Shown here: positions 21,901 through 33,264 of the stretch, piece after piece
Numbering within the stretch: the first letter of the stretch is position 1
Layout: each line of letters opens with the position of its first letter
Source: Rhabditoides inermis
Taxonomy: Eukaryota > Nematoda > Chromadorea > Rhabditida > Rhabditidae
Length of the DNA: 64,000 nucleotides
Assembly (NCBI GenBank): GCA_963966185.1
Contig: CAWZYM010000158.1
Span: 186,001-250,000, forward strand
Reading direction: 5' to 3'
Translations under genes and position numbers: made by a program
The notes under the pieces: model-generated
What the model was told of the DNA's origin: nothing
Seen by the model: only the letters and a program-made list of their open reading frames with translations
Database searches by the model: none

Positions 21901-22720
21901 GAAACTAATCACTTGATAAGTCATTGAGATCACTCACCGCAAAAGAGACGACAGTGATAGACCAGTATGCTTTGTTACTGCAGTATGACGCGTAGAATTT
22001 ACTGAATTTAGTAGAAAAAATCCTGTCAAGTAGTAGGGTGTAAAACGTGAACATCACTAGGTAGCGGCAATAGTTCATGAAGTTAACGAGCTGTGTCTGA
22101 AAGTCGGTTGTGGTGCGACATTGTGCAGAGTTGTGCTGCACAACTCTGCACAAGATCTCACCACAATAGTGTCTCTATCGTTTCTAATACAGCACAGACG
22201 CATTATAATCATGGTAAACCGTTGAATGAGCTGACCAAACACTCCGAAGCATAAAAGTAGAATAAGAGTTCTGAAATATACAATACAACACATATACATT
22301 ATACTTGAATTATTCAAATTTGGTAACGTACCGCACAGTGAGGTCAACTGTCCGATTTTTGCCGTAAATATAAACTGTGAGAACCACAAATGGTACAGTG
22401 ATGATCATGAAAGCAAGTTCCAAGCAAAATAAAACGTAATTCCACGAGTCGAGATGTCGAATTGTCATGTCTGAAAAAAACAAAGTTCTATTTGAATGAA
22501 ACGTGTTATCACAGAGTTATAAATCTGTTAAAAAACAAATGGTGAAAAAAATAGGAATGTAAATGAGACACGGTAACTTAATCATGAAGGAAATCGTTTG
22601 AGTTAGAAGACGGAAAGTGCAACAAGTATACTTGAATTTCGTGAAAGAACGCCTACACGCGGCACGTGTGCACTTGGAAATGTAATATGTGTATTTAATT
22701 TCCTCCTGTTTATACATAAT

Positions 22721-23271
22721 TAGGGACCACAATGAGATTTTCAAATATCTGGATATTGTATAGCAATAAGTTCAAAAATGTGGTCCATTTAAAGCTGATT
22801 TCAAAAATATATAATGCTCGTAGGATTCATCGTTCATATTGCGCTCTAATTCCGCACAACGCCGCGCTCCAGAGCGCGCGCTCACATAGGGAAAGTGCGA
22901 CAGAGGGCGGCTAGATCAAAGCACTGATGACGTCATCGATAGTTAAATATAGAACATATTCGTTTATAATAGTACCACTAGGTTTTGTTTGACTGTAATC
23001 GATAATTACTCGATGAAATTCGTCTCTTATGTTAGCATTTTTCATCACTCACTTTGAGCGATGGCGGCTAGATCAAAGAAATATGACGTCATCGTATCAC
23101 TTCTTACCGATTTTCACTACTTTACAGGGTACATGATCCCATAAAAAGAATACCGTTAGAATCAGCGCGAAATGGCGAATCGTTCTATGCTAATTAGAGC
23201 ACGTCATGTGTCCAGTGAGAAAATGTTACATGATTTCGCCGGGCTCTCTGCAACTCACGTTGTGGTTCCTA
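22721..23271. mobile_element. 551-bp TIR element (MITE), copy 1
   Basis: The element begins TAGGGACCACAA and ends TTGTGGTTCCTA (one mismatch), flanked by the perfect 9-bp direct repeat ATACATAAT at 22712-22720 and 23272-23280. A second copy of the same length is at 44179-44729 with its own, different 9-bp duplication. It has no coding capacity. A 9-bp target duplication fits Mutator-type transposition best; 8-bp families such as hAT are less likely. Confidence 0.9.
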
Positions 23272-24467
23272 ATACATAATAACGGTATTAGCCGGAAATC
23301 ATCACATGATCACATGTTTGTTCTTAGTAGTATTTGAGCACTTGCTATAATAGCTACCCTAAAGTGTAGATCTATAGGAAGATGATTCTAGTGTTAAAGG
23401 TAGTGTACCCTCTGATTCTGGTTACGAAACGAACCTTGACACGTTTATCGACGATATTTTTCTAATGTTTTGTCACATTATAGCTTTTAAATTCATACAA
23501 TAGATATTTTAAAAATTCATTTTAATTTCTGAGTGATAAATGCGAACCAAGGTTCAGATTGGTCCTCGGCCGTCAAAGTGCACGAACTTGCACAATCTGC
23601 TACACTACTCTGCTGTTTTATGAAGAAAACCCAGTTCTATAATGCTTGATGACTTTAAATTTCGTTTTATATTTCAAATAATAAATAATAAAAGAAACAA
23701 GAGAAAAAAACTCAAAGCATCTGAACAAACAGCTGACATTATATCGCCGCTAAACGCCGCAACTTTCATAGTCTGAGATAAACAACGAAAGGCACGTCAA
23801 TAGGCGCTTTCGGTAGATTTAATTATCAAGTCGCATATTTTAAAAAAGTGAATATTATTGAACGAAACATCCATCAATCATCATATGTTATCACAACATA
23901 ATGTATATAATTAAAGTTTTTCATGTTTGAAGTTTAGCGTTCAGAGGTTACACTACCTTTAAAACGTGCAAATGAAAATATGAGCGATACAGTAGAAAAA
24001 ATAGCAAGGAATAGTAGATTGATAGGATTAAATATTGAATCCGTTCTCAATTTGAAAAAAAATAGACTAGGAGTAAAGAGAGAGAGAATCACTACACTGA
24101 ATAACTGAAATTCATGATTCGAGAGAGCCCGGAACAAAAACAAGCAAAAAAACAATTAGAGCGTCTGTGCAGCGTGCATCGAAAACATTGGTTACAGTAC
24201 TGTATCGTAGTAGTAAAAGGGCAGTTCTCTCAAGTATTTACTATCTTATCAATCTTCTCCTCACTTTTCTCACATAGATTTATATAGAATACGAAGTGAA
24301 CGTGGATGAAACTAGCTCCTAGCTGCAAGCAGATTGATGTTTCTATTTATAATGTCTTTTCTTTCTGCGGCTTTGGTGGTGCGATAGTACAATGCAAAGT
24401 AATGTTATTGTAGTCCTGTATAGTACTAGAAGTACTCTAGTTCGAGTAAAAAGAACACATGGGTACT

Positions 24468-24532
24468 ACATATCTGTATATGTAAGCACAGTGTTCTAAA
24501 GAGAACACTGTGCATACATATACAGATATGTA
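24468..24532. repeat. Near-perfect 30-bp-arm hairpin
   Basis: ACATATCTGTATATGTAAGC and the following ACAGTGTTCT pair with AGAACACTGTGCATACATAT and the next bases around a 4-base loop (AAAG). A further partial copy (TATGCACAGTG) follows. It could be the product of a small foldback or a decayed TIR element. Confidence 0.7.
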
Positions 24533-24904
24533 TGCACAGTGTATGCACTCTTCATCAGTATGTACTATACTAACATACTGTTCACGTTCAAAAAACTACG
24601 TAAAGGTAGCCCCCGATTCAATAGACTTATGAGTACTCGGAAGACGGCACGACACTACAAAAACCATGTTTGAAGAATAAACACTTATAACTGATTTGAA
24701 ATATTCAACAACAAAAAAACTTACGGCTGAACACTCGTTAGAGGGAATACTAAATCCCTTCAAAAATTCAACAAAACATTGTTTTTACAAAGTAAAAAAA
24801 CCACAAAGTAAAAAAAAATTACAGAGGTGGTCAGCCAAGCGGCCCTTTTCGGCCGATTTGGCGCAAATCGGCTAAAACAGCTGCAAAGCTCCTTTCTCGG
24901 GTCT

Positions 24905-24975
24905 CCGTTGAGCTAAGGAGCTCTAGTTTAGCGGAATCGAACGCTCTACTAACGATCTATCCAACTGCACAGTTG
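24905..24975 (-). mobile_element. tRNA-like fragment, possible SINE head
   Basis: On the minus strand, GTGCAGTTGGATAGATC resembles an A box and GCGTTCGATTCCG resembles a B box at tRNA-like spacing. Stems are poor. Adjacent sequence carries several small GGCCGAT/GGCGCAAATCGGC inverted repeats. Confidence 0.3.
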
Positions 24976-25558
24976 GTTCCAGTTAAAAAAAATTCAGTTG
25001 GCCTGCTTTCACACCCTTGATTTTGACCCCTTCTGAGCGGTCGACGAGACTCTCATTTGAGAGTGATTTTATATAATTATTTTCAGTTTCGCGCTCATGT
25101 ACAGTGGCCGCGCGGACTACTGTATTGCGAGAGACAATGGGGAATGAAGAGACACGCGCTCTCGCCGTCTGCGCTCTCTCCTCTCACCACAATCTTTTGT
25201 GCAAGAGTTCAATTTTTGAAGCGTCAATAGGAATCTGAATGCGCGGGCACTGTAGTTCAGGCGGAAGAGAGAAGTGTTTTGACGGTACCGTTCAGATGTG
25301 TAGTCGCAGCGAGAGGAGTGGAGAGGTTGCGCGACGCACACTTATAGGTCAATCGATTGAAATTAGAGTTAACATTCAGAGGAGAGTGTAGACGGGGAGG
25401 GAGAGTGTTAGGAGAAACTCGGCTAGACGCCTTTCACTTTCACTCTGTGTGGGAACTTTCTGAACTAGGCCATCAAACTATGTATACAACCGACGCAAAA
25501 TTCAAAAACCATACGTTATCCAGTTTCGGACTCACAAAATTGTCTTTTTGAGAGAACA

Positions 25559-25965
25559 ATTAGAGAGGGCGCGCAGCGCCCTCTCTTTTGGCTTAGGATA
25601 GGGCTCGCGCCAGAATTTTCAAGAAGCTATATCCAAAAATCATGTTAGCAGGAATGTGAACTCATCCAATTCATGTTAGTTAGATTCGCACGGTTCCGTA
25701 GGCCAGATCACTAAGTGATGGAATCTTTGTATCTTTTCTCTGAAAGAAGTTATGGGCGATCTCGCGCACCCATGAGGTGAGAGGCCAGCGTGTGGGTGGG
25801 TGAGTGGGTGGGTGGGTGGAAGTCGTGTCCGGTAACGCTGACTCTCTCCCGAAAGCGTACTCTCTCGGCGTTTTCTGCCCGTGTTCTCCAACTCGCACTT
25901 TGAGTGTAGTTCGCCCCGCCGCCGCCAGCGTCTAATTCGCGCCGGGTTTGCGTTGTTTTGGGTCC
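25559..25965. repeat. Dispersed repeat X, copy 2
   Basis: Same order as 4104-4360, including the starting GC hairpin and the CTAATTCGCGCCGGGTTTGC end. It has about 150 additional bases (25670-25825) that contain a GGGT/GTGG minisatellite. As in copy 1, a foldback Y element lies downstream, here about 430 bases away rather than about 110. Confidence 0.8.
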
Positions 25966-26399
25966 GCCAACTATAACCAGGAGAAAGAGCGCAGTATGCG
26001 CGACTCCGAACGGTAGTGAGAAAATATGTGGGGAAAAACGTTTTTGTGAAACGTAACGGCGATCCGAAACGTAACGTGTGATCTGTGGTACATGAGAGTA
26101 AGAAGAGAGAGAACGGCCGAGAGTTTGTGTTAGTATTTGTAAACGTTGATAGAAGAGCAGAAAATATAAAGAGACAGAGAGAGAAGGGCAGAAAGTGAGA
26201 GAGTGAGAGAGTGAGAGAGAACAGTGTGAGAGAAAGAGAGAGAGAGAGAGAGAGAAGGAACAGTGAAAGAGAGAGAAGGGACGAAGAGAAGGAGAGAACA
26301 GAGTGAGTGAGAGATAGTAGTTTTTGATAAAATCGATATGAATAGTCATAATTCAGCACATATTCAAAATTTCTATGAAATTTAACAAAAGGACATATA

Positions 26400-26585
26400 T
26401 TTTCTTTAAAAAGTACTTGCGTAAACAAATGAACTTTGTCTTGTCCCAATGCAGCAAAAGCACATGCATAAAGCGTTTACAAATACTAACGCAAACCTGC
26501 GCATAACGGACAGTGGACATTAACCGATGAAATATAACAATACAAATGAATAACGCCATACGTCCATATTAGAGAGAGAGAAGAC

Positions 26586-26643
<58 letters not shown>

Positions 26644-26764
26644 GGGGGGGGAAGAGAGAGGCGCAGGTTTGTGTTAGTATTTGTAAACGCTTTATGCATG
26701 TGCTTTTGCTGCATTGGGACAAGACAAAGTTCATTTGTTTACGCAAGTACTTTTTAAAGAAAAT
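26400..26764. repeat. Foldback element Y, copy 2
   Basis: Arms at about 26400-26504 and 26660-26764 are reverse complements (core CAATGCAGCAAAAGCACATG). They are separated by a spacer with a (GA)n and poly-G run, as in copy 1. Several bases differ from copy 1, and each change is present in both arms. Confidence 0.85.
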
Positions 26765-26948
26765 TTAGTAGTGTATCATTATTGTCTGTAGCAAGTGTAC
26801 TTGTGACATACTTGTGAGATAACTGGTTATGAGATAACTGGCTTGAAAAAAAAACACAACGAGAACATATGAAAACAAACTGGAGTAGTTTATCATCTCA
26901 TAATCTACAATAGACACATCAATGTTCTCGAAAAGGGGATGTCTGTCT

Positions 26949-28657
26949 TATGTCCACTGTGTGTGTATCTGTCGGAAGTACTCCTCCCTGTGTTCCGAAC
27001 CCTCCTCCACCCCCTTGCCCTCCCGCACCCACTCCCTCCAGCCACCCACACTCAGAAGCACACACAGCAGGAGGCGCTGCACTGCGTATGTCTGAAAGAG
27101 AGCGCGTTACGGACACACGGACAGACGGACGGACATATCACCATATCATGAGACGGACAGCATTTTTGACCTGATTTGATATAATGTTTTATTTATCGTT
27201 TCGTTCTTCTACACTGATGCGGATGTTGTGGCAAATTTGTGAATGTGGCGATTGCGATGTTTACTTTGTTGTCTAGTTGCAGCTTACGCTTGAATACAAC
27301 GGCTGATTGTATTGCTTCTAATTCAGCTCAGCAACGTGTAAACGTGTTATAGTGATGACTGGTTATAGGTTATTATTGTGATATTGTAACTAGTAACTAG
27401 GATACTGTCGATATAATATATGTTGTTTGTCATGTCCCACTTCCGTCAATTCAGGTGTGTTAGGATGTTATGAACAACCGACCATATCATAGGCATGTGA
27501 TATGTGCCCTGTATCGAAACCGAGTGGAATATCAGTGAAGAATATCGAATATACTGCAAAATTACAATTCATTATTCAAATTTTATAATAATATATAAAA
27601 CATCATTTAATTACCTAGCAGAGAAGCTATTACGGTTTGTCCGAGTGTGGTGGTGAAAGCGGTCAGAATAATGATTCGTATCAATTTTATATTATCTCGT
27701 ACATGCATTCTTAAAACTTTAGTTATTTAAATTTTAGTGACTTTGTTACTTTTGTGAGAGCTGAAGCATATTTGCATGTCTATCGCTGTACACTTTTTTA
27801 TTCAAGAAATACAAGTAAAGAAGTACCTGAAAAGTTATTACTAATGATTTACAAAGATTCTTCACCGCTGTTTGCAAAATCATCAAAAACACGTTGAGAA
27901 AAGCCACATAGACATCAATTGACCAGACTGAATGTAAAGTAATGCAATTAAGTTCAACATTAGTTGTGTAAAAAAGTACTTGTATACCTTTATCAGCCAG
28001 AATCAGTAGAAGTGTGAGAATAATCTTAAACAAAACATTATATTTCAAATCTCATTTCCGTCGTGTACGGAAATTTAACTTTATTGAAATTGAAACACAC
28101 TATTCGATTTCACAGTTTCATAATGTAATTTTGTCAGAGTGCAAATTACAGTAGCAAATACTCACGCAAAACAAAATTGTTAGCACGCTTGCCATTCTTT
28201 TGCAATTGTCATAATAGATAGCATGATATTTTGAAGAGAACAGTCGATCGATAAGCAAAGTGAAGAACGAGAAATACACAAAGTAACGGAAGTAATTCAT
28301 AAAATAGGCAAGAACTACCTAAAAAAAATGATTATGGGTCAGGCACGAAGCTGTACAAGGGATATCTCACCACGGCAGGAGTGTTGTCGTTTCCAATACT
28401 ACTCATTCGCATCGTGAGAAGAATATATCTATGCGAGAGTTGACCAAATACACCCACAGACATTATTATAACGATACATCTGAATTTTGTTTTTCACCGA
28501 GTCGTCAAACTATCGTTTACCTGACATTCAAATCGAGAGAGCTCTTTCTGCCATAGACGTACATGACGACAATGTTACATGGCACTGTGAGAGTCATAAC
28601 CACAAGTTCCAACCCGAAAAAAAAGTAGTTCCAAAAATCCAAGACCAAAACAGGCAT
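26949..28657 (-). CDS. sre-like chemoreceptor, copy C
   Basis: The ATG at 28657 lies one base after TTGCAG. Its first exon reads MPVLVLDFWNYFFFGLELVV and ends VYGRKSSLDLNVR. Further exons include MNYFRYFVYFSFFTLLIDRL, VLLYLYFLNKKVYSDRHANM, KMHVRDNIKLIRIIILTAFT, VYSIFFTDIPLGFDTGHISH and a last exon ending EEYFRQIHTQWT-stop at 26951-26949. The joins checked (for example SQK-MHVRDN) keep frame. The seven-helix layout, the LLIDR motif after TM3 and the acidic-EYF-W C-terminus fit the nematode sre family of G-protein-coupled chemoreceptors in sensory neurons. It has no lesion that I can see, although the last exon, with its Gly/Glu-rich lead-in, is unusual and could be mis-modelled. Confidence 0.6.
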
Positions 28658-29191
28658 GCTGCAATACTGAAATTGTTTGACGCAATTCATAAATAAATTT
28701 GATAGCAATGTCGACTAGTTGAATAGGAAGTAACAAAAATTACATGCCACTGTTTATTGCATTCGGGAAATCAGATAACATTCATCTCAAAAACCACACA
28801 ATCACGGCATTCCAAAAAAAAACCATATAAAAACATGTTAGGAAAAAACTAATCAACTGCTTATAATAACATTGTTTTTATTACAATACAATAACTACAC
28901 GAGTTAGTACATGTACAATAGGCGTTGCCTCAGACTGTTATAATCAAAACAGGAAATAGTCTCATTTCATGTACTTCCACTGATTAGAATAAATATATTA
29001 CTGTATGAATACGTTGTCGTATTGTAACGCAAACGTCAGAAATTGGAAAAAGTTAGTCATAATGTGTGTACAATATTCTTTTTTTTTCATGATTGGCGTG
29101 TTACAGCTTGACGCACTACTTTACACTGTGTGACACTACGTGGCACTACGTGGCACTACGTGACACTATGTGGCACTACGTGACACTACGA
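28658..29191. other. Gap between sre-like copies
   Basis: AT-rich sequence with no gene signal. It ends in a 10-bp minisatellite that abuts the stop codon of copy D. Confidence 0.5.
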
Positions 29192-29200
29192 CTACGTTTT
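29110..29200 (+). repeat. 10-bp minisatellite (TGGCACTACG)n
   Basis: About eight units of TGGCACTACG / TGACACTACG run up to, and partly into, the last codons of sre-like copy D. The first units are degenerate. Confidence 0.8.
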
Positions 29201-30749
29201 CCTCGACCACTGCTGCTGTATCCGGTTGAAGTACTCGTCCGTTTGTGATACGCGCTGCTCAATTGTGTTCGTGTTGGCCTAAAAGTAATGATGCAATGAA
29301 AAATAGTAAAAAGAATAGCCTTGTATTTGGACAGCGTCGATTTCCATCCTAGCAGAGAGAGGAGGAAGCAGAGGAGGAATCGCTGCGCTCCAAAGGTCTT
29401 AAAGTATCATTGATACGAATGGAAGTCGATAATTGTTAAATGATCCGTATAGGTTGATTACTAAATCATAGGCGTGTCCCAGGTAGGTGGTGTCGAATCC
29501 TAGGGGAACAGTAGTGAACCAGGTCGAGTAGACTGAAAGCTGTGTAATTTAGGTCGCCTTGTTCTTACATATATATATTGTTATCATTATCAATCTTCGA
29601 ACGTTAGTGTCCCCAGGAATCCCAGGAAACATGAAATGTGAAAAAGACGACTCACTGAGCAGTCCTCCCACCACAATATGACAAGCAGTCATGGAGAGAG
29701 CAGTGGGAACGAGAATACGAATCACCCGAAGGTTGTCACGCAAACGGAACCTCAAACAGATTACGTAAGTATTTCAGTTGTTACTTTGCAATACTTTCAA
29801 CGTTTACACTAATGTTCGAAATGTATTCAAATCAATTTCAAGAACTCACTTTTCCGCAAGCTCCAGTCCTCGTTCATGTCTGCGATCGTAAAAGTGTCGA
29901 TTCAGGATGTAGAGATACAAAAGTGTCTGAAACAAACTTTAACTCGAAAGATTTGATTCAAGCTTACAGCGCTTTCAATTAAAACGATAAAAACGTTTAG
30001 CAAACCAAAAATAAAGGCTATAGGGAATACTGAAAATCAGTTATCGTTGTGTTTTTGAAATGCGTAATTTACCATGCGCTGCCAATAGCAAGCCAAATGT
30101 TATTACTACCTGTAATTATGTTGTTATTTTGTTTGAATACTATATCTTCTTTTAAAGTGAAGAATATACAGAAAAAAACAGGAGAAAAAAACGAATTCCA
30201 AATTTCCTTTTTTTTATTGTCACGCGTCTTCATAAAATCTTTCAAATAACTTACGCTACAAATAATTACAACAAGTGATGAGATGACATTGGTGCAGTTC
30301 TTTTCATAAAATAGCGAATGCTTTGTTTTGATTATACGATCAAACATTAGAAGAAGAAATGTGAAGATAACAAAATATCGAGAACCTTGCATTATAGGAT
30401 AAAGAAATTTCTACAAAATATTCCAAAATTAAAAAAAGATTCTTTTTCTTACGACTGCAGGAGTGGTATCGTTTCCAATGCAACAAAATCGTATTGTCAA
30501 CATAATAATTCTTTGGATTATTTGAACAAATACAATCAAACAAATCATAACCAAAATTATCCTGAACAACTGTTGTAGTTGTTCAAAAGACCGCATTATA
30601 GTGTTTGTTTACCTTATGTTCAAATCAATAGTGCGACGGCGCCCAAAAATCAATAGTGCGAAGCAGGTAAACGGGATAGTTGCAACAATTATCAACAGTT
30701 CCAGCGAATACAATCCATAATTCCAGGAATCGAACGGATGCTCTATCAT
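29192..30749 (-). CDS. sre-like chemoreceptor, copy D
   Basis: The ATG at 30749 follows TTCTTTAG-AC, and the first exon begins MIEHPFDSWNYGLYSLELLI. Later exons carry RYFVIFTFLLLMFDRIIKT, TLLYLYILNRHFYDRRHERG, FRLRDNLRVIRILVPTALSM, VYSTWFTTVPLGFDTTYLGH and a C-terminus TDEYFNRIQQQWSRKT-stop at 29194-29192. Exon boundaries and phases match copies B and C, so the three arose by tandem duplication. It is intact as far as I can follow it and is best called an sre-like sensory GPCR. The C-terminal exon touches a minisatellite that could change the length of the tail. Confidence 0.6.
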
Positions 30750-31540
30750 GTCTAAAGAAGATAAGGAAATGTGTGTTCGAAAAATAGTAAATACAGTGCC
30801 ACGATACACAGCACATGTCTTCAACGCCATAACAATCATAACATGTCTGCATAGTAATTTCATATACATGTTATCAGCGAAACAACATGACTCATTAGAA
30901 AAGGGGTATGAGTTTAGTCTACAGTTATCACATAACTTTCAATATTGGTTGAAAGACACGGTAGAAAGAAAATCGTGTTTAGTTGTGTTATATAATTCAA
31001 TGATTCAAAACCGCGTAGTTCATGTTTTCAAATAAGCCCCGCCTCTCTCTGGTGAATGGGAGAGGATTTCACGAAAAAAAGGTCAATATTTTTCCTATTG
31101 CGTCACTGCAGCTGTTTCTTGATGAATCGAACTAAAAGCGCCTTCGTTTTTAAAAAGAACTGATTGACTATTCATAATTCATATAATGTTGAAAAAGGAC
31201 TGATTTACTATTCATGATTCATATTTTGTTTATGCAAATACATTCGATACGACAAGAATAAAGGAAAAAAGGAATGGAACACAAGGCAAGAGATAAAGCA
31301 TCCGCGTGAAATTCACAAGTGAAACTAAACTGTCAAATTAGCAAGAAGAAAACGTTGGAAGACACACAAAATCACAACTCGGAGTGGAGGGACGAGTGAT
31401 AAGAATACGGTACTCACCGTAGCACTGATAACCAGCCAGAGAGAAGGAAGGGGCAGGCAATATATAATCCGATTATACACTATCTATATAGGACGCGGCC
31501 CTTGGACCCGGTACACCAGTCAGCACCAGTGAGCACCAGC
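30750..31540. other. Region between the chemoreceptor cluster and the homeobox gene
   Basis: No gene recognised. A minus-strand GTGAGTACC donor-like site near 31413-31421 could end an upstream non-coding exon of copy D, but nothing else supports this. Confidence 0.4.
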
Positions 31541-31983
31541 TCAGTTGGTGTGGCTGGTGGTGGTGGTGGTGTCTGCGGGGGCGGAGGGAGCGGGGGCGGG
31601 CGGTTGGGGGAAGAAGTAGGGGTTGGTGGGGTACTGCGGCTGCTGGTACGAGTAGTTGTACTGGTACGAGTCCAACATCGGGTAGTAGCCAGTTGAGTAC
31701 AGCGACGGCGCATAGCTGTACATCTGAAAACAAACATCTTACAGTTACAATGTTACTTGTTACTCTTACAGTCACTCTTACAGTATTACTTACTTTTTAT
31801 TATTATAACTTTGTAACGTCTACTTTACAGTAATTGTACAGTAATCAACGTTCAAAGTACAGTAACCCACCGAAGTGCCGAGGGTGACCGGAAGTGGGAG
31901 GCCGGTCTGCGAGGAGACAGCGGGAGTGGAGGACAGGGAAGACGTCTGCAAACAATCAATCAATAATCAGGTAGTACAAACAA

Positions 31984-32035
<52 letters not shown>

Positions 32036-33264
32036 TTACTGACCGTGTCCCCGCTGTGGTTGCTCCACGTGCTGGAGTCTGCGAGTCCGCTCGAGTTGGC
32101 GGGAGAGGCGGTGGGCGACGACTTCAGAAGGGGCTTCAGCGGAGAACTACAATGCACATATAGTCTTTCTACTTCACGCCATCACTCTAGCGCTCACAGT
32201 TCTCAAAAATAGATCACTAAACACAAATAACTTGTAAGAACCTAATATAGATCCAAAGACCTCTATCTCACCTTGTGCCGGGCTCTCCGATGTGTCCCTG
32301 CGGCGCGTAGAGAGGGGAGACGGGCTTCATGTCGATGCTCAATGGGGGGACGGCAGACGAGACGGGCAGGGGGGCTGCAAGGAGAGGATGAGTATGCAAA
32401 GTGATCATGAACAGGAATGTGAGGTGGAGAGAGAAGAGAGAGGGGAGAGAGAGAGAGAGGGGGGGGAGAGAGAGAGAGATGTAGCTCACCTTCTCCCATC
32501 TCCTTCTTCATGCTTGCGGCGGCGGTCTTGGGCTTCTGCTTCTCCTGCTGTCGATGCTTCGCGCGACGGTTCTTGAACCACACCTGCAATACACACAAGG
32601 TAACCAGTACTCGAGTACCGCGCCCCTTTCTCCTTCTACTTCTACAGTTATACCTCTTTATCCTTTCCTTGTTTCTTTACTGACTACTGGAAAACGTTAT
32701 AACAATTCTAGTCAAGATTCAAGAACCATCCATATATAGATATATGTTCATTTTACTGGGAACTTACAGTTACCGGAGCATCTTTACAGTAACCCAAACA
32801 CTCCTACAGTACCCAATCCCCCCTTCTACCGTACCTGAATGCGGCTCTCCTGCAGCTGTATCTGCTCGGCGATCTTCTCCCGCGTGAACACGTCCGGATA
32901 GTGGGTGGTGGCGAACAGGTTCTCGAGCACCTGCACATCACACGGTGAGGCGGGAAATTTGAAATGTGAATATGACTACCGTACCTCGAGCTGCTGCCGG
33001 TTGAAGGTGGTGCGCTCGCGGCGGTTCTTACGCGGCAACATGCCTGGAATCAATCAATCAATCAATAAATCGATCGATTTCTTGAAGTATTAAGTACTCA
33101 CCGGCGTTGTATCCGGTGAACATTCCCATGGCGGGTACGGTGGGTACAGTAGTCATGCCACCGTATCCGAAGCCGGTGGTTGCCGTGGTGGCTGGCAGCT
33201 GGGCATAAGCGGCGAAGGCAGCGGCAGTCGAATACGACATGGGGTAGTTGGGGTACTGTAACAT
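31541..33264 (-). CDS. Otx/otd-class homeobox transcription factor
   Basis: Eight exons are visible. The ATG at 33264 ([20 protein letters not shown]) starts a Tyr/Thr/Ala-rich N-terminus. The homeodomain is split over three exons: [19 protein letters not shown], then [20 protein letters not shown] continuing [12 protein letters not shown], then [18 protein letters not shown]. Lysine at homeodomain position 50 (VWFK) marks the Otx/otd class with GGATTA specificity. A C-terminal region of Ser/Pro/Thr and Tyr/Pro/Gln stretches ends [13 protein letters not shown] at 31541. In C. elegans this class (TTX-1, CEH-36, CEH-37) sets sensory neuron identity. It is probably an orthologue of one of these, but I cannot tell which. 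Two introns (around 31985-32033 and 32418-32480) carry (CT)n tracts on the coding strand. Confidence 0.9.

Larger units (their letters stand above)
19573..22468 (-). pseudogene. sre-like chemoreceptor, copy B, broken
   Basis: The ATG at 22468 follows a TTTTTTCAG-AC context, and the first exon reads MTIRHLDSWNYVLFCLELAF. Later exons give CFGVFGQLIQRFTMIIMRLC, CRYLVMFTFYTLLLDRIFST, KIDLHITAMNLILSIWQII, the SFNRSFYAARHDN helix, RDNIKVIRILIPTTLATLC and the C-terminus TDEYFKQIKQAW-stop at 19575-19573. The order and motifs match the two copies at 26.9-28.7 and 29.2-30.7 kb and resemble the nematode sre family. Two lesions are visible. The exon near 20480-20400 reads VLV-stop-LYSFNR where the sister copies have LLYLY, that is TAA in place of a tyrosine codon. 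The expected donor after the HLEHN segment is also absent. Its introns have taken up a GC-rich foldback (20537-21110) and a SINE (21574-21900). Confidence 0.6.
22469..26948. other. Intergenic repeat region within the chemoreceptor cluster
   Basis: Holds the TIR element (22721-23271), a hairpin at 24468-24532, a tRNA-like fragment near 24905-24975, repeat X copy 2, several (GA)n tracts and foldback Y copy 2. I see no convincing coding exon. Unique-looking sequence at 23280-24460 shows nothing I can name. Confidence 0.6.
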
